64,000 nt of DNA from Ignavibacteriales bacterium. Lineage in GTDB: Bacteria; Bacteroidota; Ignavibacteria; Ignavibacteriales; SURF-24. The notes beneath the pieces are model-generated. The model did no database searches, was not told where the DNA came from, and worked only from the letters and a program-made list of their open reading frames with translations. The DNA is taken from positions 1-64,000 of the forward strand of contig QZKB01000151.1 in the NCBI GenBank assembly GCA_003599415.1, written 5' to 3'. The position numbers and the translations under genes were made by a program. Shown in pieces: positions 1 to 8,323 of this stretch. Numbering within the stretch: position 1 is the first letter of the stretch; the number at the start of each line of letters is the position of its first letter.

Positions 1-160
1 GTAAAATATTAAACTGCTGTATTGTTAATCCATGTTGCTTAAGAATTTTACTTCTGTGTTCATAAAGCCAGTTATAAGTAAAAAACAAATTAACTTCTGC
101 TTTATGATAATTATTTCTGAATGCTTTTTGTGATAGTTCTTTTTCAATTTCCATATTCAT
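1..160 (-). CDS. MarR-family transcriptional regulator, N-terminal part (runs off the left edge)
   Basis: Reading the minus strand from an ATG at 158-160 gives an open frame to the window edge, beginning MNMEIEKELSQKAF and ending near QHGLTIQQFNIL. The pattern (K-F-N-YHKA-VNL-T-NWL, then a helix ending in Q-x-x-N-I-L) matches the first helices of small MarR-type winged-helix repressors common in Bacteroidota. The start overlaps the stop of the dioxygenase gene by 4 nt (ATGA), so it should be translationally coupled as the last gene of the pirin-dioxygenase operon. MarR proteins in such operons usually sense phenolic or quinone compounds and repress their own operon; that role is inferred. Only about 53 codons are visible. 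Confidence 0.75.
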   Translation of the reverse strand, partial: MNMEIEKELSQKAFRNNYHKAEVNLFFTYNWLYEHRSKILKQHGLTIQQFNIL

Positions 161-1032
161 AACGGGTTTGTTTTAAATTCTATTTTTATTCCATCCAAAT
201 CACTTGTTATAAAAGACGAATCGGTCTGGCTTATGACAGGACGGCCATCTTTTAATAATCTAAAAGATATTTCTTTCAAAGACAACAAATCCGGCAACAC
301 AACGGAAAATTTTTGTAAGCCTAAAGTATCTGTATCACATGCGGGTGCATTTTTACTTATCCAGGTATTTGCTCCTATATGATGATGATAATTACCCGCA
401 GCAAAAAATAAAGCGCCCGGATAATCAGACTGGGTTATTTTAAAACCGGCAGACTCGTTGTAAAACTTTTTTGCCTTATCAATTGAGGAGACCTTAAGAT
501 GAATATGTCCTATTCTTGTCTCGGGAGGAAATCCATCTAATTTTTCATTGCTGGTTATTATCGATAGAAGAGAATCAATATTCAAAGGCTCGGTTACCAT
601 TTGAATTTTATCTCCGTTCCATATCCATGATTCGCTTTGTGTATCTGAATAAATTTCAATTCCGTTACCTTCGGGATCTTTCAGGTAGATAGCTTCACTT
701 ACACCGTGATTGGCAAATCCGTCAAAGTTTACGTTTCGCCTATAAAGATTTATCAGAATTTTTGCCAACTCATTTCTTGAAGGAACAAACAGGGCAAAGT
801 GAAAAAGCCCCGGAGCATTTGCAGCAGGAGCTTTCAAATCTTTCCGCTCATTAAGAATTAATAGTTCTTTATCAATACCAGAAGCTCCGAGAGAATAGCT
901 TTTATTGTTTTGCTTAATAAGATTTAAACCGAGCAAAGAAGTATAAAAGTCTGTCATCAATTCAAGATCGTTAACCGCAAGCTCAACGCTGCCAATTTTA
1001 GTCCCGGCAGGAATATGATACTTATCCGTCAT
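157..1032 (-). CDS. VOC-family ring-cleavage dioxygenase-like protein (CatE-like)
   Basis: This 291-residue protein has two vicinal-oxygen-chelate (glyoxalase/bleomycin-resistance fold) modules, at about residues 11-130 and 173-290. The arrangement and length resemble Bacillus CatE-type catechol 2,3-dioxygenases. The first module carries the usual KDPEGNGIEIYSD strand. Candidate metal ligands in the second module are H176 or H178, one of H216-H218, and E285. The family binds Fe(II) or Mn(II) and opens catechol rings or detoxifies related compounds; the exact substrate cannot be read from the sequence. The start overlaps the pirin stop by 4 nt (ATGA), and its own stop overlaps the MarR start the same way, so the three genes form a tight operon. 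Confidence 0.85.
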   Translation of the reverse strand: MTDKYHIPAGTKIGSVELAVNDLELMTDFYTSLLGLNLIKQNNKSYSLGASGIDKELLILNERKDLKAPAANAPGLFHFALFVPSRNELAKILINLYRRNVNFDGFANHGVSEAIYLKDPEGNGIEIYSDTQSESWIWNGDKIQMVTEPLNIDSLLSIITSNEKLDGFPPETRIGHIHLKVSSIDKAKKFYNESAGFKITQSDYPGALFFAAGNYHHHIGANTWISKNAPACDTDTLGLQKFSVVLPDLLSLKEISFRLLKDGRPVISQTDSSFITSDLDGIKIEFKTNPL

Positions 1033-1748
1033 CTCTCATTGTCCATCGGTACTTCTATTATAAGGATATCTGATTTTTCTTTTGCCAGGATTGATATTTC
1101 ATCTGTTCCGCTTAAACCGGCAGCATCTCTTCTGAATAATTCTTCATCATCAAGCTGAACCTGACCATCAATTAGAAAAAGGTAAACGGCATTTCCCTTT
1201 TTGTGAATCTCATATTTAAGTGATTTATCTTTTTCAAGATTTAAAAGGGAAAGAGAAGCATCCTGGTGAATATATAAAGCGCCGTTTTTGCTTATGCCTG
1301 ACACAACTGTTTGAATTTTATTTTCGCGTTCAGATGGATCAAATTTCTTCTGGTCATAACGCGGCTTAATATTTTTCTCTTTGGGATAAATCCAGATTTG
1401 CAGCAGGTTTACTTTCTCTGTTCCGGAAGGATTAAATTCCGAATGAAGGATTCCTGAGCCGGCAGACATTACCTGTACTTCGTTCTTTTTGATTACAGAA
1501 CCGTTACCCATACTGTCTTTGTGCTGCAATTCTCCTTCAAGAATAATGGTGATTATCTCCATATTGTTATGTGGATGCATCCCGAATCCTTTACCCGGTT
1601 CAACTATATCGTCATTTAAAACACGCAACAAACCGAACCCCATTTTTTCGGGGTCATAGTATTCTGAAAAGCTGAAACTGAATTTTGTGTGAAGCCATCC
1701 ATGTTCGGCTGCGCCCCGGTCTTCTGCTCTGTGTATTATCTTTTTCAT
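1029..1748 (-). CDS. Pirin-family protein (quercetin 2,3-dioxygenase-like)
   Basis: A 239-residue bicupin of the pirin family, close in length to E. coli YhhW. The first cupin shows the four metal ligands of active members: H58 and H60 in FGMHPHNNMEI, then H102 and E104 in GILHSEFN. Enzymes with this set bind Fe or another divalent metal and cleave flavonols such as quercetin; other pirins act as redox-sensing co-regulators. It is the first gene of the operon with a VOC dioxygenase and a MarR regulator, which points to defence against or breakdown of aromatic or quinone compounds. It is cytoplasmic, with no signal peptide. Family is sure; substrate is inferred. Confidence 0.88.
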   Translation of the reverse strand: MKKIIHRAEDRGAAEHGWLHTKFSFSFSEYYDPEKMGFGLLRVLNDDIVEPGKGFGMHPHNNMEIITIILEGELQHKDSMGNGSVIKKNEVQVMSAGSGILHSEFNPSGTEKVNLLQIWIYPKEKNIKPRYDQKKFDPSERENKIQTVVSGISKNGALYIHQDASLSLLNLEKDKSLKYEIHKKGNAVYLFLIDGQVQLDDEELFRRDAAGLSGTDEISILAKEKSDILIIEVPMDNER

Positions 1749-1811
1749 AGTAGCGTTCTTTCTCTTAAATTAATCTTATTCAAAACCCGATTGTTAATTT
1801 AAGGTAGCTCT

Positions 1812-1838
1812 AAAAAAAGTTGTTTCCAAAACACAACT
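1812..1838 (-). terminator. Intrinsic terminator after the exported YceI gene
   Basis: On the minus strand a stem AGTTGT / ACAACT closes a 9-nt loop and is followed at once by seven T. A wider inverted repeat, GGTAGCTCT (1803-1811) and AGAGCTACC (1844-1852), encloses it. It lies between the YceI stop and the pirin start, so it should end YceI transcription. Confidence 0.7.
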
Positions 1839-1861
1839 CTTTAAGAGCTACCCGGACAGTT

Positions 1862-2455
1862 CTACTTTTGGTTTTCTTTAATTAATTCAACATCACAAAT
1901 TATCTTTACGTCGTTACTAACAACCGCTCCACCGGTTTCAATAAGGTTGTTCCATTTCAGGTTATAGTCGAAACGGTTTATTGTGCCTGATAATTGAAAT
2001 CCCGCACGGGTACTTCCCCAGGCAGTGGTCATGCCGTTATAAACAATATCAAGCGTAACTGATTTTGTTACATCGCGGATTGTAAGATCGCCGGTTAGCT
2101 TGTATTTGTTTTTACCTGCTTTCTTCATTGACTTACCGACAAACTTAAGCTGCGGAAATTTTTCTGCATTAAAGAAATCGTCGGATTTAAGGTGTGCATC
2201 CCGTTTTTCGTTGTCAGTAAAAATGCTGTTTGTTTCTGCTGTAAAACTTATTTTCGCAGTAGTAAAGTCGTCACCATTTGTAGTAACTGTTCCATCAAAC
2301 TTTTTGAAATTTCCTGTTACCTCGCTTATTAAAAGGTGCTTTACTGCGAATTTAATTTGAGTGTGTGATTGATCGAACTTCCAGTTTGTTGTTTGTGCAA
2401 ACGAAGCCGAGAAAAGTATAGTTAGGGCAACGGATAATATTTTTATTGTTTTCAT
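1862..2455 (-). CDS. Exported YceI-family protein
   Basis: A 197-residue YceI/TT1927 lipocalin-like protein with an N-terminal signal peptide (hydrophobic stretch about residues 5-18, likely cleavage after SFAQ). The family hallmarks are present: WKFDQSHTQIKFAVKHLLISEVTGNF at the start of the barrel, HLKSDDFF in the middle and FDYNLKWNNLIETGGAVV near the end. YceI proteins form a barrel that binds isoprenoid or fatty amphiphilic ligands; the physiological role is poorly known. It lies 25 nt downstream of a cytoplasmic paralogue and is probably co-transcribed with it. Confidence 0.9.
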   Translation of the reverse strand: MKTIKILSVALTILFSASFAQTTNWKFDQSHTQIKFAVKHLLISEVTGNFKKFDGTVTTNGDDFTTAKISFTAETNSIFTDNEKRDAHLKSDDFFNAEKFPQLKFVGKSMKKAGKNKYKLTGDLTIRDVTKSVTLDIVYNGMTTAWGSTRAGFQLSGTINRFDYNLKWNNLIETGGAVVSNDVKIICDVELIKENQK

Positions 2456-2480
2456 GAGTATTTCCTTTCGGTGTTAATGT

Positions 2481-3041
2481 TTATTCTTTTACCAGTTCAA
2501 CGTCACAGTTGATATTAATAGTTTTACCAACCACAGCACCTCCGGTTTCAATAAGCACGTTCCATTTTAAGTCGTAGTCAAAACGATTCAGACTGCCGGT
2601 TATTCTAAAACCCGCACGTTTCTTTCCGCTAAACGGATCTGTTATTTGCCCGTTATAAACAACATTAAGCTCAACAGGCTTGGTTATGTTTTTAATTGTA
2701 AGTGTTCCTAAAAGTTTGAATTTTTCATCATCAACTTTTTTAAATGAAGTGCTTTTAAAAATCATATACGGATAAACAGCGCTGTCAAAGAAATCAGCCG
2801 AACGAAGGTGATTATCTCTATCTTGCACACCGGTATCTATGCTTGGGGTTTCAACTTTTAATTCAAATTCACTATCAGCAAAGTCATCTTTTGGGTTATT
2901 CACAGTTAATTCAAATTTCTTAAACTGTCCAACCACTTCGGAAATAACCATGTGCTTTACTGAAAACTGTACTTTGGAATGAGAGGGATCCAGCACCCAA
3001 GTTTGGGTTGCAATTTCGGGGTATTCAAGTGTTTTATTCAT
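2481..3041 (-). CDS. Cytoplasmic YceI-family protein
   Basis: A 186-residue YceI lipocalin-like protein without a signal peptide. It shares the barrel signature with the next gene (WVLDPSHSKVQFSVKHMVIS, HLRSADFFD, FDYDLKWNVLIETGGAVVG). The tandem pair probably arose by duplication, with one copy exported and one retained in the cytoplasm. A likely SD (AAGGAAAG) lies just upstream on the minus strand. The ligand is unknown; isoprenoid-like lipids are known for other family members. Confidence 0.88.
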   Translation of the reverse strand: MNKTLEYPEIATQTWVLDPSHSKVQFSVKHMVISEVVGQFKKFELTVNNPKDDFADSEFELKVETPSIDTGVQDRDNHLRSADFFDSAVYPYMIFKSTSFKKVDDEKFKLLGTLTIKNITKPVELNVVYNGQITDPFSGKKRAGFRITGSLNRFDYDLKWNVLIETGGAVVGKTININCDVELVKE

Positions 3042-3204
3042 TTTATGCTTTCCTTTCTTTACAATGTTATTGAAAATTCTAATACCAACAACAGATGTTA
3101 TAACATTAAAAGTTCCAACACGAATAAAATTATTTTTCCGGCAGGTGTTTTATGCGAATTTTAAGCAAATTTAATTAAATTATATCAACCAATAAGGAGA
3201 AATC

Positions 3205-4677
3205 ATGAAATGGAGAGCACTTTTAACCTTTATCCTATTCATACAAGGAATTATTATGCCGCAGGATAAAATAAATTTTGATAAGTTTTTTATCGATAAG
3301 ACGATGCGGATAGATTATTTCCATGTGGGTAATTCATCTGAAGAAATAATAACCGTTGATAAGGTTTTTCAGCAGGGAATCTGGGCGGGTAGTTTAAATA
3401 ACCTGTTGGATAATTTTAATAACGGGCGTTATTATTTTAAAATTTATGATAAAGAAACCGGAAACCTAATTTACTCAAAAGGATTTGACAGTTACTTCGG
3501 TGAGTATAAAACCAGCGGAGATGGAATTGCAGGAATCAAAAGAACATATCATGAAACAGCATTACTTCCCTACCCCAAAAATAAAGTTATCTTCGCAATG
3601 GAAAAAAGAAACAAAGAAAACAAACTTGAAGAATTTTTCCGGCAGGAGATTGATCCAGCAAGCCTTACAATCATTAAAGATAAAGTGCTTGATAAAACAG
3701 TTAAAGTTATTGAGCCGGTAAAAAACGGTGATCCGCACACAAGAGTTGATCTTGTAATTCTTGGTGAAGGCTATACTGCAGGCGAAGAAAAAAAATTTAA
3801 TGACGATCTTAAAAAATTTGTCAACATTCATTTTTTGCAGGAGCCGTATAAATCTTTAAAGAATAGTTTTAACATTTACGGCGTATTCAAACCATCTGAA
3901 GAGAGTGGTGTTGATGAGCCGGATCATGCTTCATTTAAAAATACGGTACTCAATTGTACTTTCTATTCTTTGGGTTCGGAAAGATATCTGCTGACAGAGG
4001 ACAACAAAGCAATGCGTGATCTTGCAGCTCACGTTCCTTATGATGCTATTTATATTATGGTAAATCATAAACGTTACGGTGGCGGCGGAATTTATAATCT
4101 TTACTGCACATTCACTACGGATAATCAATGGCACGAATATCTTTTCCTTCATGAGTTTGGACATTCATTTGCAGGACTTGCAGACGAGTATTACACTTCA
4201 GATGTTGCTTACAATGAATTTTATCCAAAAGGAGTTGAACCGGTTGAAGCAAATATTACAGCTTTACTGGATGGTAAAAATGTTAAATGGCAAAATCTGC
4301 TTTCACCGGGAATTGAAGTCCCTACTCCATGGGAAAAAGAAGAGTATGATAAAGCCGATAATGATTATCAGAAAATAAGAAGGGAGTTGAATAATAAAAT
4401 TGCTGAAATGAAACGGGGCAATTCACCCAAAGATGAAGTTGCAAAAGTGGAAGAAGAATCCGAAAGAGTTTCACTTGAAAGGGCAAAAGAAGCAGACGCA
4501 TATTTAATGAAGAGCAAATACTGGAATAAGGTTGGTGTGTTTGAAGGAGCCGGTTATTCATCAAAAGGATTATATCGCTCAATGCTTGATTGCATCATGT
4601 TCAGTAAAGGACAGAAGCCGTTCTGTAAAGTTTGCGAGCAACAGATTGTTAAAGTGATTGAGCACTACACGAAGTAG
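3205..4677 (+). CDS. Exported M64-family metallopeptidase (IgA peptidase M64-like)
   Basis: A 490-residue protein with an N-terminal signal peptide (about residues 1-20, MKWRALLTFILFIQGIIMPQ). The middle carries VDLVILGEGYTAGE, typical of the M64 domain start, and the zinc site HEFGH at residues 316-320 followed by SFAGLADEYY. M64 enzymes are secreted zinc endopeptidases first described from an IgA-cleaving clostridial protein; here a general extracellular or periplasmic protease is more likely. A charged, helical insert (about residues 375-435, rich in E and K) lies between the catalytic core and a Cys-containing end (LDCIMFSK, FCKVCEQQ). A good SD (AAGGAG) sits 7 nt before the start. It is a single-gene transcript ending at the hairpin at 4692. 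Confidence 0.88.
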   Translation: MKWRALLTFILFIQGIIMPQDKINFDKFFIDKTMRIDYFHVGNSSEEIITVDKVFQQGIWAGSLNNLLDNFNNGRYYFKIYDKETGNLIYSKGFDSYFGEYKTSGDGIAGIKRTYHETALLPYPKNKVIFAMEKRNKENKLEEFFRQEIDPASLTIIKDKVLDKTVKVIEPVKNGDPHTRVDLVILGEGYTAGEEKKFNDDLKKFVNIHFLQEPYKSLKNSFNIYGVFKPSEESGVDEPDHASFKNTVLNCTFYSLGSERYLLTEDNKAMRDLAAHVPYDAIYIMVNHKRYGGGGIYNLYCTFTTDNQWHEYLFLHEFGHSFAGLADEYYTSDVAYNEFYPKGVEPVEANITALLDGKNVKWQNLLSPGIEVPTPWEKEEYDKADNDYQKIRRELNNKIAEMKRGNSPKDEVAKVEEESERVSLERAKEADAYLMKSKYWNKVGVFEGAGYSSKGLYRSMLDCIMFSKGQKPFCKVCEQQIVKVIEHYTK

Positions 4678-4691
4678 AAAAAAGAATTCGG

Positions 4692-4737
4692 GATAGAAAT
4701 TGATAAGTTAAAGGCCTATCAATTTCTATCACTTTTT
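4692..4737 (+). terminator. Intrinsic terminator after the M64 peptidase gene
   Basis: A perfect 14-bp stem, GATAGAAATTGATA (4692-4705) with TATCAATTTCTATC (4717-4730), is followed by ACTTTTTTAT. An A-rich stretch before the stem would give a T-tract on the other strand, so it may serve the convergent minus-strand kinase gene too. Confidence 0.85.
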
Positions 4738-4748
4738 TATGGTCAGAA

Positions 4749-5471
4749 TTAAACCAGCTCCTCCTCCGGTTTAAGAAACATTGCAGGAAATTTTTTCATC
4801 ACTGCATGCGCAATTGCAGATGCAGATTCTTCGTAACTTAACAGGTGAGTGTTTATGGTTAAGTGATAAAGAAGCGGGTCATCAATATTACGATGATAAT
4901 TTTTGGAATAATAATCCTCCCTCGATTTATCTTCTTTCTTTATCCACTCAATTGCCTGCTTACGGTTAATCTTATAATAATCCTGAATCCTGATTATTCT
5001 ATCTTCCAATGGAGCAACAAGCCGCACATGAAATGTATTCTTTAAGTGAAATGTAATTACATTGCCCGCTCTTCCAACTATTATAACATTGCCGGTTATG
5101 CCAAGCTGCAAAATTGTTTCTGCTGTTTGATGAAGAATAGTTTTTGTTGATGGCATTAATCCAAGCAGTTCATTTACCATATTAGTAATGGCAGATTGCT
5201 TTTCCGAGGAGAATAATTTACCAAGCCTGTCTGGAATGTTATGGTCTTCCATTATTCTTTCAATAAGGTTTTTATCAAAGATTGCCCATTCGCCAAATTC
5301 ATCACTCTGATTTCTTTGAAGTATGCTCTTTAGTTTCTCATCTACAACACCTGAACCGGCGCCGGATTGACGCGAGACAGTTATACAAGGACCGGTTTTC
5401 CTGATTTTTTTATCGCGGGAATGTGATTCGATATACTCGAGAGCTTTTTCGCTGCCGCTTTTGGGTTTCAT
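4749..5471 (-). CDS. Cytidylate kinase-like family protein
   Basis: A 240-residue P-loop protein of the Cytidylate_kin2 type. The nucleotide-binding loop is SRQSGAGSG at about residues 33-41, a variant of the CMP kinase Walker A. Family features follow: FDKNLIERIMEDHNIPDRLGK, then GNVIIVGRAGN and a lid-like segment with basic residues (HVRLVAPLEDRIIRI, NRKQAIEWIKKEDKSREDYYSKNY). These proteins are thought to phosphorylate nucleotides or related molecules, but their substrate is not established and a true Cmk is usually encoded elsewhere. No operon partner is visible; both neighbours are on the opposite strand. Confidence 0.8.
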   Translation of the reverse strand: MKPKSGSEKALEYIESHSRDKKIRKTGPCITVSRQSGAGSGVVDEKLKSILQRNQSDEFGEWAIFDKNLIERIMEDHNIPDRLGKLFSSEKQSAITNMVNELLGLMPSTKTILHQTAETILQLGITGNVIIVGRAGNVITFHLKNTFHVRLVAPLEDRIIRIQDYYKINRKQAIEWIKKEDKSREDYYSKNYHRNIDDPLLYHLTINTHLLSYEESASAIAHAVMKKFPAMFLKPEEELV

Positions 5472-5630
5472 ATCATCCTCCGTTTAATTTTTATTTTAAG
5501 GAAGAAGACAATTACAAAAGCAAAATAAAAATTTTTCCGAACAAATTAAACGGCTTGTTGAAAAAGAAAAAACTTTACAATAGTTTGCCGGCAGCAGTTT
5601 ATCACTTTATAAATAAAAACGGATTTTATC

Positions 5631-7769
5631 ATGAATATTAAAATTGTGCTTCTCCTCGTTTTGTTTACAGGAACAATATTCTTTGCACAGGTGATGCATT
5701 CTCCAAACGGGAAAGCAACCCTGGTTTTTAAACTAACCGAGAAAGGTGAGCCAACATATCAATTCTCCTTAGGTAATAAAGAAGTTATTAAACAAAGTAA
5801 ACTTGGTCTTGAACTAAAAGAACTCGAAGCGCTTAAAGAAGGGTTTACTGTGGAAAGAATTGATTCATCTTTAACGGATGAAACCTGGAACCCGGTTTGG
5901 GGCGAGGTGAAATCAATCAGAAATAATTATAAAGAACTTGCTGTTATATTAACTCAGCTTTCAACTAAAAGACAAATAATTATTCGCTTCCGTTTATATG
6001 ATGAAGGGCTGGGGTTCAGGTATGAGTTTCCGATACAGGATAATCTTAAATACTTTACGGTTGCCGAAGAAAAAACAGAATTCTTTTTAACTGGGGATCA
6101 TAAGACTTTCTGGATTCCCGGCGATTATGATACCAACGAATATGCATACACCACAAGCAAGATAAGTGCTGTAGATGCATACTTTGGAAAAACAGCCGAT
6201 GAAATCGGTTTTAAAACATTGATTGCTCCAAATGCTGTTCAAACTCCTTTAATGATGAAAACAGATGATGGTTTGTATATTAATATTCATGAAGCTGCTT
6301 TGGTAGATTACTCAGCAATGAATTTAGTTATTGATCAGAAAAGTTTTAAGCTTACTTCTCATCTTGTTCCAGACAAGCTTGGAAACAAAGGATATTTGCA
6401 AACACCATGCAAAACACCATGGCGAACAATTATTGCGGCAGAGAAAGCGGCTGATATTCTTGCCTCAAAATTAATTCTTAATTTGAACGAACCATGTAAG
6501 TTAGAAGAAACAAGTTGGATTAAACCTACAAAATATGTTGGTATATGGTGGGAAATGCATGTCGGTAAATCGACCTGGAATTATTCTGATATAAATAATG
6601 TAAAATTAAATTTAACTGACTGGAAAAATCTTAATCCAAACGGCAAACATGGCGCAACAACAGAGCGTACAAAACAGTATATAGATTTTGCAGCAAAGCA
6701 TGGCTTAGATGGCGTTCTTGTTGAAGGATGGAATATTGGCTGGGAAGACTGGTGGGGTTACGGCAAAGAAGAAGTTTTTGATTTTCTTACCCCCTATCCC
6801 GATTTCAATGTAGAGGAATTACAGAAATATGCGGAGCAGAAAGGCGTTAAGATTATAATGCATCACGAGACGTCTGCATCAGTTTCAAATTATGAACGGC
6901 GAATGGATGAAGCTTATAACTTTATGAAAAAGCATGGTTATGATGCTGTAAAGACGGGTTATGTTGGAAGGATAATTCCACGCAGCGAATATCACGACTC
7001 TCAGTGGATGGTAAATCATTATGTTCGTGTAGCCGAAAAAACAGCTAAGTATCATATAATGCTTGATGCACATGAACCGGTAAGACCAACAGGGCTGCAT
7101 CGTACATATCCAAACTGGTTAGCATGTGAAGCTGCAAGAGGAAATGAATTTAATGCCTGGAGCGAAGGAAATAAACCGGAGCATGAAACCATTCTTCCAT
7201 TTACAAGATTAATGGGCGGACCAATGGACTATACTCCCGGTATATTCCAGATAAAGTTGAATTATTATAAAGATGGAAAGAAGGAACAGGTTCATACAAC
7301 CCTTGCAAAACAATTAGCCTTGTATGTTACACTTTACAGTCCTTTACAAATGGCGGCAGATTTGCCGGAGAATTATGAGAGATTTCCTGATGCATTTAAG
7401 TTCATTGAAGATGTTGCAGTTGACTGGGATGATACAAAAATTCTTGAGGCGGAACCGGGAGATTATTTAACGATTGCTCGTAAAGAAAAGAATAAAGACA
7501 ACTGGTTTATTGGCGCAATAACAGATGAGAATTCCCGCGCCACAACAATTGCCCTGGATTTTCTTGATGCAGACAAAAACTATATTGCAATTATTTATAC
7601 CGATGGAGATGATGCTCACTATGACAGTGATCCAATGTCTTACCAAATAAATTCTTATGTGGTTACAAATAAAAGCGATCTTAAACTGAAGCTTGCCTGC
7701 GGCGGTGGTGCTGCAATAAGCCTAAGACCTGCAACAATAGAGGATATTAAAAATCTGAAGAAGCTTTAA
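5631..7769 (+). CDS. Glycoside hydrolase family 97 alpha-glucosidase (SusB-like, inverting type)
   Basis: A 712-residue exported enzyme (signal peptide about residues 1-20) with the three GH97 parts: N-terminal beta-sandwich (about 21-275), catalytic barrel (about 280-600) and C-terminal beta domain. E413 (HHET), E482 (DAHEP) and E506 (ARGNEF) align with the Glu residues E439, E508 and E532 known in the inverting Bacteroides enzyme BtGH97a; the spacings (69 and 24 residues) are identical. This places it in the inverting, Ca-dependent subgroup rather than the retaining, Asp-nucleophile one. It should release glucose from malto-oligosaccharides in the periplasm. The window also carries a GH13 amylase at 61596, so starch or glycogen-type glucans are plausible food. 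Confidence 0.92.
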   Translation: MNIKIVLLLVLFTGTIFFAQVMHSPNGKATLVFKLTEKGEPTYQFSLGNKEVIKQSKLGLELKELEALKEGFTVERIDSSLTDETWNPVWGEVKSIRNNYKELAVILTQLSTKRQIIIRFRLYDEGLGFRYEFPIQDNLKYFTVAEEKTEFFLTGDHKTFWIPGDYDTNEYAYTTSKISAVDAYFGKTADEIGFKTLIAPNAVQTPLMMKTDDGLYINIHEAALVDYSAMNLVIDQKSFKLTSHLVPDKLGNKGYLQTPCKTPWRTIIAAEKAADILASKLILNLNEPCKLEETSWIKPTKYVGIWWEMHVGKSTWNYSDINNVKLNLTDWKNLNPNGKHGATTERTKQYIDFAAKHGLDGVLVEGWNIGWEDWWGYGKEEVFDFLTPYPDFNVEELQKYAEQKGVKIIMHHETSASVSNYERRMDEAYNFMKKHGYDAVKTGYVGRIIPRSEYHDSQWMVNHYVRVAEKTAKYHIMLDAHEPVRPTGLHRTYPNWLACEAARGNEFNAWSEGNKPEHETILPFTRLMGGPMDYTPGIFQIKLNYYKDGKKEQVHTTLAKQLALYVTLYSPLQMAADLPENYERFPDAFKFIEDVAVDWDDTKILEAEPGDYLTIARKEKNKDNWFIGAITDENSRATTIALDFLDADKNYIAIIYTDGDDAHYDSDPMSYQINSYVVTNKSDLKLKLACGGGAAISLRPATIEDIKNLKKL

Positions 7770-7787
7770 CAATACTTACAACCCAAG

Positions 7788-7826
7788 ATTAATAAATATT
7801 AATCTTTCATTAAGATTCTCTTAATG
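7788..7826 (+). promoter_or_regulatory. Array of 11-bp-phased TTAA half-sites (candidate response-regulator operator)
   Basis: ATTAAT (7798-7803), ATTAAG (7809-7814) and CTTAAT (7820-7825) are spaced exactly 11 bp apart, and a fourth TTAA lies 10 bp further upstream (7789-7792). The last two fit HTTAAD-N5-HTTAAD, the PmrA-type direct repeat bound by OmpR/PhoB-family regulators. CATTAAGA (7808-7815) and TCTTAATG (7819-7826) also form a perfect inverted repeat. The array sits 75 nt upstream of the Lys-rich protein gene and the OmpR-type regulator that follows. Binding is inferred. Confidence 0.55.
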
Positions 7827-7900
7827 TTTGAGTTATATGTTTTAGGTGTAGAATTTATAAATATGATTCTAACAAAAACGAAAACAAAAGGAGAACAAAA

Positions 7901-8254
7901 ATGAAAACAAAAACTTTGATCTTTGCTTTAGCTGGTTTATTTCTGTTATCAGCAGCTAACTTTACCTTAGCTCAGGATAAGGTGAAGAAGGAAACAACTA
8001 CCGAAAAGAAAATGGAACCTAAAATTCAGAAGATGGAAAAACCGGTTGTTAAAACCGAAAAAGCTGTCGTAAAGAACGAAAAGAATAATGCTGCAACAGA
8101 AAATAAAATTGTGAAAGCTGGTAAACCGGTTACCGAAATAAAAGAGACCGCTAAAACCCAAAAGAAAGAAACAACTGCATTAACACAAAAAACCGTAAAA
8201 AAACATCATAAGAAACACGACAAAACACAAACAGAAGAAAAATCAAAAATATAA
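7901..8254 (+). CDS. Small exported lysine-rich protein of unknown function
   Basis: This 117-residue protein has a clear signal peptide (MKTKTLIFALAGLFLLSAAN, cleavage near TLAQ) and a mature part made almost only of Lys, Glu, Thr, Val and Ala, with loosely repeated KxEKxVVK segments (about residues 45-62) and a His/Lys-rich end (KKHHKKHDK). It should be an unfolded, strongly basic periplasmic or secreted polypeptide. I do not recognise a family. It has a strong SD (AAGGAG) and is preceded by the phased TTAA array. A terminator hairpin separates it from the two-component genes, so it can be expressed at a higher level than they are. A role as output or accessory of that system is only a guess from position. 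Confidence 0.75.
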   Translation: MKTKTLIFALAGLFLLSAANFTLAQDKVKKETTTEKKMEPKIQKMEKPVVKTEKAVVKNEKNNAATENKIVKAGKPVTEIKETAKTQKKETTALTQKTVKKHHKKHDKTQTEEKSKI

Positions 8255-8280
8255 ACCGGTGTTATTTTCAAAACCAGCAA

Positions 8281-8308
8281 GGAGAGTTTTTTAACTCTCC
8301 TTTTTTTT
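8281..8308 (+). terminator. Intrinsic terminator between the Lys-rich gene and the response regulator gene
   Basis: GGAGAGTT (8281-8288), a TTTT loop and AACTCTCC (8293-8300) form an 8-bp stem followed by eight T. It lies 26 nt after the Lys-rich gene and only about 15 nt before the response-regulator frame, so read-through would be needed to co-express the two-component genes. Confidence 0.85.
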
Positions 8309-8323
8309 ATTATGTTTCCCGAT

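Noticed and set aside
3562-4582. Several antisense and shifted frames inside the M64 gene, and similar shadows within hsdR, carB, the TonB receptor and other long genes
   Set aside because: They lie wholly within well-supported genes in other frames and have no protein-like features of their own.
5423-5641. A 72-codon plus-strand frame ahead of the GH97 gene
   Set aside because: It overlaps the antisense of the kinase gene start and ends inside the GH97 gene; no SD or protein-like pattern.
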